Source of the DNA: an uncultured Bacteroidia bacterium
GTDB taxonomy: Bacteria; Bacteroidota; Bacteroidia; Bacteroidales; F082
NCBI GenBank assembly: GCA_902800965.1
Contig: CADCGK010000002.1
Coordinates: 186,001 to 250,000 of the forward strand
Reading direction: 5' to 3'
Length of the DNA stretch: 64,000 nt
The notes under the pieces are model-generated. The model worked only from the letters and a program-made list of their open reading frames with translations, had not been told where the DNA came from and searched no databases. The position numbers and the translations under genes were made by a program. Positions 1 to 8,352 of this stretch are shown here, in pieces; the stretch's first letter is position 1; each line of letters begins with the position of its first letter.

Positions 1-147
1 GGAGGCGACGATGTCCATAGTTTTGCTACCGACAGTCACAGCTCCTTCTTCCACTTCGGGGGTTACTGTGTTGTTGTCTTTGTTGCAACTGGTGCTGATG
101 AGGGCCAAGCCACAGAAAAGCACCAAACTTAAAAATACTTTTTTCAT
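1..147 (-). CDS. N-terminus of a lipoprotein, cut by the left edge
   Basis: Only the first 49 codons are inside the window. The translation begins MKKVFLSLVLFCGLALIST and then has Ser-Cys, giving a type II signal peptide with the lipobox Cys at residue 21. An acidic, Asn/Thr-rich linker follows. This predicts a lipoprotein anchored in the envelope, but the mature domain is not visible and no function can be given. It follows the efflux permease on the same strand after 33 bases, so it may be the last gene of that operon or start its own transcript. Confidence 0.7.
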   Translation of the reverse strand, partial: MKKVFLSLVLFCGLALISTSCNKDNNTVTPEVEEGAVTVGSKTMDIVAS

Positions 148-180
148 GATGATAAGTTTTATTTTGTCGAATTTTTGTCT

Positions 181-1398
181 TTATAGATAATCTGCCCAGC
201 GGGCCTGCAAGCGTTCTTCAGCCACCTCGATGATGTCTTTCAGGTGTTTGCCATAGGAACGATAGTACACCAACCATGCCGTGATGCCGTAGACAAAGGT
301 TTGTACCCATAGGCCAATCAACTCGGGCTTCACATCGCGGAGCACAGCACCCATACTATTAATCTTCACGTAGCCATTGATGCCAAAGGTCGATGGGAAT
401 AGCCATGAAACCACTTTCCAGAACTCCGGTACAGAGCATGTAGGCCACGAAATGCCCGAGATGAACAGCAACGGCACCGAGACGAATACGAACATGATGA
501 TGAAGACCTCACGGTTGTACGCAATGCTCGAAAGCGTCATGCTGAAGAAGAGGCATGCCAACAGATAGGGGAACAGGAACGCCACCAAATCGGTCCACTT
601 GCCAATTTGGATGAGGTGGAACCAATGCGGCACAAGGCAAAAGACGTAGGCCGAAATCACCGAATAGATGGCGAGATAGGCCGCACTCTTGCCGAAAAGC
701 ATCTCGATAGGTTTTTTCCCGATGACATGTGGCTCAAGGATGCCGCGACGTTTTTTCTCGGTTTCCTCGCCAGCCATCATGCCGATGCCCAAAACCATCG
801 TCTGCTGGATGACCATCACCAAGACCGCCGGAATCAGGAAGGTGGCGAAACCGCTCTGCGTGTTGAACATCGGGACATATTCGTACTTGATGGGATAGGC
901 AAAGGTGGAGGCTTGTTTTTCGGTGGCTCCCACTAAGCGCTGTGTCTTGATGTCCTGGTTCATCGCCAAGGAGACCTCGGTACACGAAGCCAGCACCGCC
1001 TTGTAATACAGCATACTGCCCATGTCGGAATACAGTTCCACAACGGCCTGCCGACCTTCCATCAAGGCGTAGTCGAACTCGACGGGGATGTAGATGAGAC
1101 AATGTGCCTTGCGACGGTGGATCAAATCCTTCGCCTCTTGCATGTCGGCGCAATGTCCCACGATTTCAACATCGGCTGTGGCATCCACCTTGCGCAGAAA
1201 CTCACGGCTAGTGGTGGAGTTGGCCAAATCGACCACAACGGTTGGCACTTCGCGCACGGTCTCATTGCCATAAAGATAGGCGTAAAGCAACGGATATAGC
1301 AACGGCACGACGAAGAAAAACACGATGACACCCTCGTCGAATATCGAGTTGTGGAGTTCCTCGCGGAAAACTTCCAATATGTTATGCAACCATTTCAT
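181..1398 (-). CDS. ABC-2 type transporter permease (second of pair)
   Basis: A 405-aa inner-membrane protein of the ABC-2 permease family (YhhJ/YbhR-like). It has one transmembrane segment near residues 23-45 (VIVFFFVVPLLYPLLY), a long extracytoplasmic region of about 170 residues, and five or six hydrophobic segments in the C-terminal half. The chosen start, MKWLHNILEV, overlaps the stop codon of the preceding permease as ATGA (1395-1398), typical of translational coupling. A start 83 codons further upstream would run deep into the neighbour and is rejected. With HlyD and TolC it should form a trans-envelope exporter. No ATP-binding subunit is encoded here, and the substrate is unknown. Confidence 0.85.
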   Translation of the reverse strand: MKWLHNILEVFREELHNSIFDEGVIVFFFVVPLLYPLLYAYLYGNETVREVPTVVVDLANSTTSREFLRKVDATADVEIVGHCADMQEAKDLIHRRKAHCLIYIPVEFDYALMEGRQAVVELYSDMGSMLYYKAVLASCTEVSLAMNQDIKTQRLVGATEKQASTFAYPIKYEYVPMFNTQSGFATFLIPAVLVMVIQQTMVLGIGMMAGEETEKKRRGILEPHVIGKKPIEMLFGKSAAYLAIYSVISAYVFCLVPHWFHLIQIGKWTDLVAFLFPYLLACLFFSMTLSSIAYNREVFIIMFVFVSVPLLFISGISWPTCSVPEFWKVVSWLFPSTFGINGYVKINSMGAVLRDVKPELIGLWVQTFVYGITAWLVYYRSYGKHLKDIIEVAEERLQARWADYL

Positions 1399-2576
1399 CT
1401 TGTATATTGATATTCTAACAAACACTTTTTCAATCGGTTGGGGAACAACAAGGGCAATGCCAGAAACACTAACAAAGCCGCATAGTTGACCCATGAATAA
1501 TGCAGCGGCAAGCCGTTCAACGCTTGGTCGACATAGATGAGGTAATAATGCCTCAGCGGGAAGAGATACGACAGGGCTTTCAACGGTGCTGGAAATGCAA
1601 TTTGTGGAAACGAAAACCCTGAAATCGGGAAGGAAAGCACGCCCCACAAGGTAGCAATACTCAAGGCCCAGCGCAAGGAAGGCAAGGCTTCACAAAGGAA
1701 CACGCCAAAGGCCTGCGAGACCACAATCAGTAGCAACGATGCCAATGCCATCGGCCATAATCCGCTTTTTAGCGGGAAATCCCAATAGGCGTAAAGCAAC
1801 ACTAAATAAGTGGCGCCCATCACCATCCAAACCAGCAATTGAGGTAATAGTTTGCCGGCCAATGCTTTGTAGATGTTGTTGTCGGCCAGCTCGAGCCAAT
1901 GCTTGGAAGTACCCTCTTTGACCTCGCTATGGATGGAATAGATGGTCACTTGGAAGATAAGCAGCATCAGCATGGCGGGTAGCAGGATGTTGGAAAGGTA
2001 TTGGGAATAATTCAATCCCGGGTTGCTGATGGCGTGCATCTCCATCTTGATGGGTTGCAGGATGCCCATCACTTGGCTGTCGGCATAGCCCTTGGCATAC
2101 AAGGTCTCGCGTGCGATGGCACCCGAGGCTAATTCCGCCATCGTCTTCATGTCGCGGTATTCCAATGAAGCAGGAATCAGGTAGGCTGCATTCGTATAGA
2201 ACGACACGGTGGGCTGTTTGCTCGAGAGTGCCAGCTCCGTCGTGCCTTCTGGGATGTAATAGAAGGCGTAGATCTTGCCCTGTTGCATCGCCTCGCGTGC
2301 CTCGCCGAAGTTGGCGTATTGCTTGACGATGGCGGTCTGCTGGAAGGCGTCGAGGTTGCGCAGCACCTGTCGGGTAATGGAGGTGTTGTCCTCATCGACC
2401 ACACCAACAGGGATGTCCATCGGCAGACCTTTTCCCATCAAGGTGGTGAAGAAGAGGAAGCCGATCAGCGGGGCAACCACCATGCAGAAGACATAGACCG
2501 GCTGCGACAGCATTCGAGCCACCTCGCGCTGCACCACGCGCCACACGCCTTTCTTCTCTGTCGTTTCAGAATTCAT
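1395..2576 (-). CDS. ABC-2 type transporter permease (first of pair)
   Basis: A 393-aa paralogue of the next permease with the same plan: an N-terminal transmembrane helix at about residues 25-47 (VYVFCMVVAPLIGFLFFTTL), a large periplasmic loop, then five C-terminal helices. The N-terminus is in the cytoplasm and starts with a short charged stretch. It overlaps the HlyD gene upstream and the second permease downstream, both by ATGA. Pairs of such permeases after TolC and HlyD genes are common in Bacteroidota and are annotated as drug or toxin exporters. The substrate is not indicated by the sequence. Confidence 0.85.
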   Translation of the reverse strand: MNSETTEKKGVWRVVQREVARMLSQPVYVFCMVVAPLIGFLFFTTLMGKGLPMDIPVGVVDEDNTSITRQVLRNLDAFQQTAIVKQYANFGEAREAMQQGKIYAFYYIPEGTTELALSSKQPTVSFYTNAAYLIPASLEYRDMKTMAELASGAIARETLYAKGYADSQVMGILQPIKMEMHAISNPGLNYSQYLSNILLPAMLMLLIFQVTIYSIHSEVKEGTSKHWLELADNNIYKALAGKLLPQLLVWMVMGATYLVLLYAYWDFPLKSGLWPMALASLLLIVVSQAFGVFLCEALPSLRWALSIATLWGVLSFPISGFSFPQIAFPAPLKALSYLFPLRHYYLIYVDQALNGLPLHYSWVNYAALLVFLALPLLFPNRLKKCLLEYQYTR

Positions 2577-3574
2577 TTTTTATGCTCCTTTTCCACAATT
2601 ACGCTCATGCCCGGGCGCAGGTCTTCACTTGTCGAAAGCGGTGTGGCACGCACCTCGAAGGTCTTCAGGTCGTATTGTCCTGTCTCCTTGGTGGCCTTCC
2701 ATGCGGCGAAGTCGCCGATGTCCTTCATGTAACTGACTTTCATGCGGATGCTACGGTCCAAGGCGGGCACGTAGGCATCAAACTCACTGCCGATGGGGAA
2801 CTGCTTCAGGTCATCCTCACGCACATTGAAGGAGGCCCATTGGTCGTCCATCATCGCCACGTTCATGATGGGAGCGCCTGTGCCGACCAACTCGCCCACA
2901 TGGGGGAAGATTTCAGTAACCTCGCCGTCGGAGTATGCCGTCAGCACCGTCTCGTGGATGTAGGAATTGACTTCGGCCACAGCGCCTTGTGCCTGCAATA
3001 CCTGAGCGGCAGCCATCTGTTTGTCCTCCGAACGGGCGCCTTCAAGGGCAAGGTCGTATTGCGACTTGGCTGCTTTCTCCGTTGCGATAGCGGCATCATA
3101 CTGTGCCTTGGTCTCATCATATTTCTGTGCACTCACCACGCCGTCCTTGTAAAGGTTGCTGACGCGGTTGAATGATTTCTCCATGACATCCACACCCACT
3201 TTCGCCTTTTGCCACATCTCGTAGGCGCCCTCGATTTGCCCTTTCTGTGCACCATGCTGTGCCTTGGCGCTTTGGGCTCTCGCCGCTTTTGCCACGGCTT
3301 CGGCTTGGGCTTTCTTGGCCTCCACTTCAGGGGCTTCAAGGATGGCCAAGGTGTCGCCCTTGCGCACCTTCTGGCCTTCCTGCACCTTGTACTCAAGGAT
3401 ACGGCCAGGCACCTTGCTCGAGACTCGGTATTCGGTCACTTCGGCCTGACCTTGCAGATACTCAGTTTCCTTGTGGAAGGTGATGTTACCGATCACGCAA
3501 ACCACGATAATCACACACGCCAGCACACCTAATGCAAGATACGTGTTCACTCTTTGTTCTTTTAATGTGCTCAT
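2573..3574 (-). CDS. HlyD/EmrA-like membrane fusion (adaptor) protein
   Basis: This 333-aa periplasmic adaptor bridges an inner-membrane pump and an outer-membrane channel. It has an N-terminal anchor helix (residues about 13-31, LGVLACVIIVVCVIGNI). A biotinyl-lipoyl-like half motif follows (GRILEYKVQEGQKVRKGDTL), then an Ala/Lys-rich coiled-coil hairpin at about residues 85-190, the second lipoyl half (ETVLTAYSDGEVTEIFPHVG) and a C-terminal beta-barrel. Length and order match the family. It lies 16 bases downstream of tolC and overlaps the first permease by ATGA, so all four genes should be co-transcribed. Confidence 0.9.
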   Translation of the reverse strand: MSTLKEQRVNTYLALGVLACVIIVVCVIGNITFHKETEYLQGQAEVTEYRVSSKVPGRILEYKVQEGQKVRKGDTLAILEAPEVEAKKAQAEAVAKAARAQSAKAQHGAQKGQIEGAYEMWQKAKVGVDVMEKSFNRVSNLYKDGVVSAQKYDETKAQYDAAIATEKAAKSQYDLALEGARSEDKQMAAAQVLQAQGAVAEVNSYIHETVLTAYSDGEVTEIFPHVGELVGTGAPIMNVAMMDDQWASFNVREDDLKQFPIGSEFDAYVPALDRSIRMKVSYMKDIGDFAAWKATKETGQYDLKTFEVRATPLSTSEDLRPGMSVIVEKEHKK

Positions 3575-3590
3575 AGTATTTCTTTTTTTG

Positions 3591-5108
3591 TTATTTCAAA
3601 CTCACTCCTGCGGCTTTGCGAAGGTTCACTCCCGCCATGATGCAGTCGATTTTGGCGTCGATATAGTCCGAATGGGCTTGCAGCCAAGCCGTTTGTGCCA
3701 GGTCGATGACCGACGACTCCACCACGCCTTCACGGAAACCTGCCGTCGCCATACGGAGGTTCTCGTCAGCGTCGTTCAGTTTCTCTTGTGTCAACTTCAG
3801 ACGGGCATTGGCCTCGCCAAGTTGTTTTTCGCATTGGCGTACCTGAAGCATAATCATCTCCTTCGAGTCCTCATAGTTATATTGCTGGATCTTGGCTTCA
3901 GCCTTGGCCATGCGCGTCTTGTTGTAGCCCTCGCCCCAATGGAAGATAGGGATTTTGGCCATCACGCCGAAGTTCCACATGCCGCCGAACTCGTTCTGGA
4001 AGCCGTTGAAACACGAGGGGTTGCTCACTGTATAGTTGCCGAAAGCCCCAATTGTGGGCAGGTAGTCGGCGCGGGTGACCCACACCTTCTTGGCATAGAT
4101 GTCGTTGGCGATGCTGAGGCATTTCAGTTCGGGACGATGGGCTTCGACATCGCTTTCGGAATAGAAAGGATGAGTGTTCGTCACCAACACATCATCAAGG
4201 TTCTCGTCCGCCAGCATGATGTTGGAATCCAAAGGCAGACCACAGATTTGGCAAAGCAGCATCTTCGACAGCGCCAAGCCGTTTTGCGCCTTCAACAAGG
4301 ATGTTTCGGCTTCATTCAACTTCACTTTCACCGAAAGTTGGTCGGAAGTGGTCGCCACGCCTTCGGCCACCAACTTATCCATATCGTTGGACAGCGAGCG
4401 GAGCGTCTCGGTATAGTTCTCGGCCAATTTCAACTTGTTGGCGATGGAAACGATTTGCCAATAGGCCTTGTCCGTCGTGACTACCGTTTCCTGCTCTTGC
4501 ATCTCCAACTTCGACTCGGCCAGTTCCTTCAAATCCTTGGTAATCTGGTTGTAAGCATATATCTTGCCGCCAGCGAAAATCGGTTGCTGAATGGAAACTA
4601 TGCCTGCATAAACGTTTTTGGTGTCGATTTTGAACGCATCGCCCACTTGCTCGCCGATTTGGTTCAAGGCATCCTCAACATTAAGGCTCATCAGGTCGGT
4701 GACAAGTTTGTTGACGGTTGGGTCGTTTTGCAACAAAGTCCAAGCGATGACCGCTGCCGGGTCGCTTTGGTAGACCTGCAGCAGTTCCTCGCGGTAGGCA
4801 TCGATTTGGGCTTGCGTCATCGTGCCGATGCTGCCGAGCGTCGCCAGATTCTCATCGCTCAAGAGTTGGAGGCTCTTGTTGTTGTGCATGTAAGTTCCCG
4901 TTGCCTCCACTTTGGGAAGGTAGTTGGCATACGAGGAATACATCTCGTACCTTGCCTTGTCGACTTCCGTTTCGGCCACTTTCAGTTTCTTGTTGTTCTC
5001 CAACGCGAGGCGGTGACATTCGTCCAAAGTCAGCACCCTTTGTGCATTCGCTGTGACAGCCATTAAGCAAATCATCAGCACCATCTTGATTTTCAGTCTT
5101 TTGTTCAT
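3591..5108 (-). CDS. TolC-family outer-membrane efflux protein
   Basis: A 505-aa outer-membrane channel subunit. It has a Sec signal peptide (MNKRLKIKMVLMICLMAVTA, cut near NAQ) followed by two OEP repeats rich in long amphipathic helices, ending with the characteristic ATLDLAQTAWLQA-like stretch (here VIDLAQTAWLQAHSDYIDAK). The start at 5108 is preferred because it begins the signal peptide; an upstream in-frame start adds 20 non-signal residues. It is the first gene of the efflux operon, and a weak promoter-like box lies 28 bases upstream. An AraC-type regulator is transcribed divergently and may control it. Confidence 0.9.
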   Translation of the reverse strand: MNKRLKIKMVLMICLMAVTANAQRVLTLDECHRLALENNKKLKVAETEVDKARYEMYSSYANYLPKVEATGTYMHNNKSLQLLSDENLATLGSIGTMTQAQIDAYREELLQVYQSDPAAVIAWTLLQNDPTVNKLVTDLMSLNVEDALNQIGEQVGDAFKIDTKNVYAGIVSIQQPIFAGGKIYAYNQITKDLKELAESKLEMQEQETVVTTDKAYWQIVSIANKLKLAENYTETLRSLSNDMDKLVAEGVATTSDQLSVKVKLNEAETSLLKAQNGLALSKMLLCQICGLPLDSNIMLADENLDDVLVTNTHPFYSESDVEAHRPELKCLSIANDIYAKKVWVTRADYLPTIGAFGNYTVSNPSCFNGFQNEFGGMWNFGVMAKIPIFHWGEGYNKTRMAKAEAKIQQYNYEDSKEMIMLQVRQCEKQLGEANARLKLTQEKLNDADENLRMATAGFREGVVESSVIDLAQTAWLQAHSDYIDAKIDCIMAGVNLRKAAGVSLK

Positions 5109-5135
5109 ATTGCTCTTTCCATTTGTTTGATGGCG

Positions 5136-5143
5136 CAAAGTAA
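5136..5143 (-). promoter_or_regulatory. Weak -7 box for the efflux operon
   Basis: On the minus strand this reads TTACTTTG, one base off the Bacteroidota TAnnTTTG consensus, 28 bases before the tolC start. The poor match would fit an operon that needs an activator such as the divergent AraC-type protein (inference). Confidence 0.4.
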
Positions 5144-5241
5144 CGGCAACTTTTTCGACCAAAAGCAATCTTTTTGAAACTGAAAACTATCTAAAAGTCG
5201 AAATAATCATATTTTTTAATCAAATATCAATTAAAAATATC

Positions 5242-5249
5242 TACTTTTG
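5242..5249 (+). promoter_or_regulatory. -7 box for the AraC-type regulator
   Basis: TACTTTTG matches TAnnTTTG and lies 16 bases before the ATG at 5266. The flanking intergenic DNA is AT-rich. Confidence 0.65.
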
Positions 5250-5265
5250 CCGAAAATTTCAACAA

Positions 5266-6174
5266 ATGGAAACACAAAAGCTAACAAGTATCAGCCTGTT
5301 GAGGGCAAAAGACTTCATCCCATCGGGTGACATCATTAATATAGGTGACGATTTCTTTATGGCGGAGCGCACCAACGAGGCCAACTACGACCTGTTGCGC
5401 CATCCATGCCGCATTGATGCCTACGTGGTGGCCTTTTGCAAAAGCGGCAGTTTCAAATGCCACATCAACCTGAAGGAATACGAAATAGGGGAGGGGATGA
5501 TTATGGTGAATCTGCCGCAAAACATCATCAGCGTGGAGCCTAAGGAATCTGCCGACAAACCCACGCTGACGGTCATTGGCGTTTCACCCAAGTTTTTGTC
5601 CAACTTCAGCTCCGACATCAGCAAGATGCTCAACGAGGCCATGACCCTTTTAGACAATCCCTGCATGCGTCTTGAAGAAGAAGAACTCTACATTGTAAAA
5701 GAATACATTCAACTGATTGACAAGTATATACACTCGGACTATGTCTATGCTTGCGAAAGCGTCAGTCACCTGATTTCGTCGGTGTTCTACCTCTTCGGTA
5801 GTTTCATCAACAAACGGATTATGAGCCAAAACGACGAGGAGAAGTCCGCTTCGACGCGACACAAGATTGTCTTTGAGCGGTTTATCGAATTGGTCACCCG
5901 GCACCACAGCAAAGAACGCGGCGTAGGGTTCTATGCCGACAAGCTGTGCATCACTCCCAAATATCTCTCCAAAATCGTGAAAGATACCAGCGGCCTCTCC
6001 GCCCCGCAATGGATTGACCAATACGTCATCCTTGAAGCCAAGCAAATGCTGAAACATAGCAACCTATGCATCAAGGAAATCTCTGACGAGTTGAACTTCC
6101 CCAATCCGTCGTTTTTCTTCAAGTACTTCAAGAAACACACGGGAATGACGCCGAACCAGTATCGGAACAGTTGA
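5266..6174 (+). CDS. AraC/XylS-family transcriptional regulator
   Basis: A 302-aa DNA-binding regulator. Residues 1-180 form a cupin-like sensing domain (for example HINLKEYEIGEGMIMVNLP). The C-terminal 100 residues form the double helix-turn-helix: GVGFYADKLCITPKYLSKIV, then LCIKEISDELNFPNPSFFFK, then the family signature FKKHTGMTPNQYR. It is transcribed away from the tolC-hlyD-permease operon with 157 bases between the starts, the usual layout for a local regulator of an exporter. The effector is unknown. The gene ends only 41 bases before the Y-family polymerase remnant on the other strand. Confidence 0.9.
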   Translation: METQKLTSISLLRAKDFIPSGDIINIGDDFFMAERTNEANYDLLRHPCRIDAYVVAFCKSGSFKCHINLKEYEIGEGMIMVNLPQNIISVEPKESADKPTLTVIGVSPKFLSNFSSDISKMLNEAMTLLDNPCMRLEEEELYIVKEYIQLIDKYIHSDYVYACESVSHLISSVFYLFGSFINKRIMSQNDEEKSASTRHKIVFERFIELVTRHHSKERGVGFYADKLCITPKYLSKIVKDTSGLSAPQWIDQYVILEAKQMLKHSNLCIKEISDELNFPNPSFFFKYFKKHTGMTPNQYRNS

Positions 6175-6214
6175 TCGGGAATCCGCAATTCGGGCGCAGG
6201 CTTGGGTTGCGGAA

Positions 6215-6262
6215 TGCGTAGAAAGATTTCAGGTCGATGGCTATGTAGGTACGCTGCTTCAT
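6215..6262 (-). pseudogene. 5' remnant of a Y-family (UmuC/DinB-like) polymerase gene
   Basis: On the minus strand, 16 codons read MKQRTYIAIDLKSFYA. This matches the conserved N-terminus of Bacteroidota UmuC-like lesion-bypass polymerases, in which the Asp of IDLKSFYAS is a metal ligand and Tyr the steric gate. After Ala the similarity stops: the frame continues as FRNPSLRPNC and then runs antisense into the AraC gene. The start codon and an upstream promoter box are kept, so this is the truncated 5' end of a once-functional gene. Identification rests on recognising the motif, not on a search. Confidence 0.6.
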
Positions 6263-6267
6263 GTCCG

Positions 6268-6275
6268 CAAAGATA
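6268..6275 (-). promoter_or_regulatory. -7 box of the truncated polymerase gene
   Basis: TATCTTTG on the minus strand lies six bases before the remnant's ATG. It is a perfect TAnnTTTG match that appears to have outlived its gene. Confidence 0.5.
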
Positions 6276-6304
6276 CAAAATAATGCCGCAGCTCGACACT
6301 GCCT

Positions 6305-6506
6305 AGGGTGGAGAAGGCGTTTGATATGGTGTATGGGGCTATTTATGGGGTGTAACCGTTTTTACACCCCCCCCATTTACAGTTATAATCAACTGATAAA
6401 TAAGGCGTGTAAGTGGTATTTGTGATAAAGCAATTCGAGACTTTACACCCCAAATCCATCAAACTTACACGCCCAACCCAACGCCTTTCCACCCTCACTT
6501 ACACAT
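6305..6506. repeat. Cluster of GTGTAA/TTACAC sites within an imperfect inverted arrangement
   Basis: Six copies of the hexamer GTGTAA occur in both orientations, at 6350-6355 (+), 6362-6367 (-), 6407-6412 (+), 6443-6448 (-), 6465-6470 (-) and 6499-6504 (-). The first two form a perfect dyad, GGGTGTAA-6 nt-TTACACCC. The outer parts are also related: AGGGTGGAGAAGGCGTT at 6305-6321 is mirrored by AACGCCTTTCCACCCT at 6480-6495. No ORF fits here. The region lies between the polymerase remnant and the terminator of the DUF3987-like gene and may be an iteron-like binding region of the former mobile element (inference). Confidence 0.6.
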
Positions 6507-6507
6507 C

Positions 6508-6538
6508 AAAAAAAGCCCACCACGACGGATGGGCTTTT
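6508..6538 (-). terminator. Intrinsic terminator of the island operon
   Basis: AAAAGCCCA, a 10-nt loop and TGGGCTTTT form a strong hairpin flanked by A/T runs on both sides. It lies 22 bases after the stop codon of the DUF3987-like gene. The flanking runs would let it work in either direction. Confidence 0.8.
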
Positions 6539-6560
6539 CGAATTGAAAGAAGATGAATGG

Positions 6561-8306
6561 CTATTTCAGACCCATTTTTTTCCTGTGCCTGTTGAACGAA
6601 TTGTAAACCGAATCCCTGTGAATGCCCAATTTCTTAGCGATTGTTCCATAACCAATTCTGTTCCCGTCGGCATCATGTGTACCATACAAGCCAAACCACT
6701 CGTCGATTTCCTCTTGGGTCATCTTCCTGCGCACTGGAGCCGAAGTCGTGGGAGTCGTGTTGTCGGCGCCGGCTTCGTTGACTTGAGCTTTGAGACCGAA
6801 ATCCGTAAACTTGGACAGGTAGCGTTCCATGCAGTAGTTCGCGATGTAGATGGTGAGCTCTTTCACGGTCCTTCTTAGCTTAATATCCTTCGGTTGTGGC
6901 TCTCCGGCAAGCATGTGAAGAACGATGGCGCAGTGGAAAGGGATTGTGGCAATGCGCATCCTTAGTTTATTACGCTCTTCGACTCCCTCCTGCACGGAAC
7001 GGTTATACTGCTCATCCAGCCAATCCTGAAGAGCTTCGCAGACATAATCCACGTTGACCTCGTACTTTGGGCAAGCCACATCCTTACCATCTACGGTCTG
7101 GAAACAGTATTTTTGCCTCCAAGAATCGATCTGGTCTTGAATGTTGTCGAGTTCGCTGCCGCTGGGGTATCCAAAATAAGGAGCCATTCGACCCATTTCC
7201 GGAATAACAGCAAAGCAGATTCTTGAAGCCGTACCACCATCGACCTCATCCGCATTGATAAGCGAATCTATGGCCTTGGGAGTGCCCGTGAAGGTGTAGT
7301 TGAAATTGACTGGAAACGTGCCGTGTGTAGCACTTTTCGACATGTTGTTCAGGTAGATAGGCTCGTTGTAAAAAGCCTTGCGCAGGAAGTCAAAAGAAAG
7401 TCCATTGCTTTTTTTGAAGACATTCTTGACAGTTGCGGTCTCGGTCTCAATGGCGTAGATGTGCACGCCCTGATTGTTCGCCATCACCTCATGGAACTTG
7501 GCCTGTGAGATGTTGATTCCGGCGGTTTGGATGATGGCGTCACTAGTATCTTTACGGGTGAGTTTCTCCTTATCAGCGTTGATCACCCTTTCAAAGAGGG
7601 TTTGGTAGAAGCTGAGGATCGTGCCTTTCCCTGAACCCTGCTCGCCCTCGACAATGACTTGAATGCTGGGAGAGTGTTGCTTGCCGTCCAGGTACAACGC
7701 GCGTACGTTCGAAAAACCAAGTGCTCCAAATGCCGGAAGCAGACTCATCAGCACCGCATCCTTGTAATCGTCAGGGCAACCATCAAGGATGGACGCAAGG
7801 ATCGGAATGGAGGAATAGTCGGGCATCGGGTACCTTGCGTGAAAACTATCGATCCACCCTTTAAGACTTTGCTCCGACTTTGTTGACGGGACAGCAGCGG
7901 GGTTGACGGTTTGCCTCAACTCCATCATCTGCTTACGCTCGTTAACTCTGATTTCACTAAACGCCTGGGCCTTACGAATCTCGTTGTCGGTTTGGTTGTC
8001 ATCCTCGGCCATAGTGTCTTTACTGGCTTCGTGATGCTCGTTGATACTGTTCGTTGACTTGGCATCCTCCAAGTTGATCCTGTCGTTGGTGTTGTGGGTG
8101 TGCTCCGCTTGGCTGGTCTTGGAATCGCCTCTATTAGCAAAATAACTAATCACACGATAGATGCCATAACACCCAAGAGCGATGGATGCGCCCCAGCCAA
8201 ACACCTTGAGCGGCTTACTACCTGTAGCCCATGCCCTTAACTTTCCTAGGCCAATACCGAAGCTCTCCATTCGGTTTTTACTTGTTTTTTGTTGGTTGTT
8301 TTTCAT
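6561..8306 (-). CDS. DUF3987-like P-loop ATPase with C-terminal HTH
   Basis: This 581-aa protein has a hydrophobic segment at residues 34-56 (KVFGWGASIALGCYGIYRVI) and a charged linker at 60-140. A region resembling the DUF3987 proteins of Bacteroidota mobile elements begins near residue 150 (WIDSFHARYP). A Walker A motif, GEQGSGKGT, lies at 221-229, and the C-terminus resembles a helix-turn-helix (YGTIAKKLGIHRDSVYNSFN). DUF3987 proteins are thought to act in element replication, by analogy with primase-helicases. The N-terminal membrane segment is unusual for a replication protein. It is the last gene of a four-gene operon and is followed by a terminator. Confidence 0.65.
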   Translation of the reverse strand: MKNNQQKTSKNRMESFGIGLGKLRAWATGSKPLKVFGWGASIALGCYGIYRVISYFANRGDSKTSQAEHTHNTNDRINLEDAKSTNSINEHHEASKDTMAEDDNQTDNEIRKAQAFSEIRVNERKQMMELRQTVNPAAVPSTKSEQSLKGWIDSFHARYPMPDYSSIPILASILDGCPDDYKDAVLMSLLPAFGALGFSNVRALYLDGKQHSPSIQVIVEGEQGSGKGTILSFYQTLFERVINADKEKLTRKDTSDAIIQTAGINISQAKFHEVMANNQGVHIYAIETETATVKNVFKKSNGLSFDFLRKAFYNEPIYLNNMSKSATHGTFPVNFNYTFTGTPKAIDSLINADEVDGGTASRICFAVIPEMGRMAPYFGYPSGSELDNIQDQIDSWRQKYCFQTVDGKDVACPKYEVNVDYVCEALQDWLDEQYNRSVQEGVEERNKLRMRIATIPFHCAIVLHMLAGEPQPKDIKLRRTVKELTIYIANYCMERYLSKFTDFGLKAQVNEAGADNTTPTTSAPVRRKMTQEEIDEWFGLYGTHDADGNRIGYGTIAKKLGIHRDSVYNSFNRHRKKMGLK

Positions 8307-8352
8307 TTTCTTAAATATTAAACACTTCTATTTTATTTAATCTAAATTCTTT

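Noticed and set aside
3471..5066. 531-codon open frame on the plus strand
   Set aside because: It is antisense to tolC, which has a clear signal peptide and family motifs. The antisense translation has no recognisable domain and reflects codon bias of tolC.
5931..6299. 122-codon minus-strand ORF overlapping the polymerase remnant
   Set aside because: It is in another frame from the remnant and mostly antisense to the AraC HTH region; its translation has no family features.
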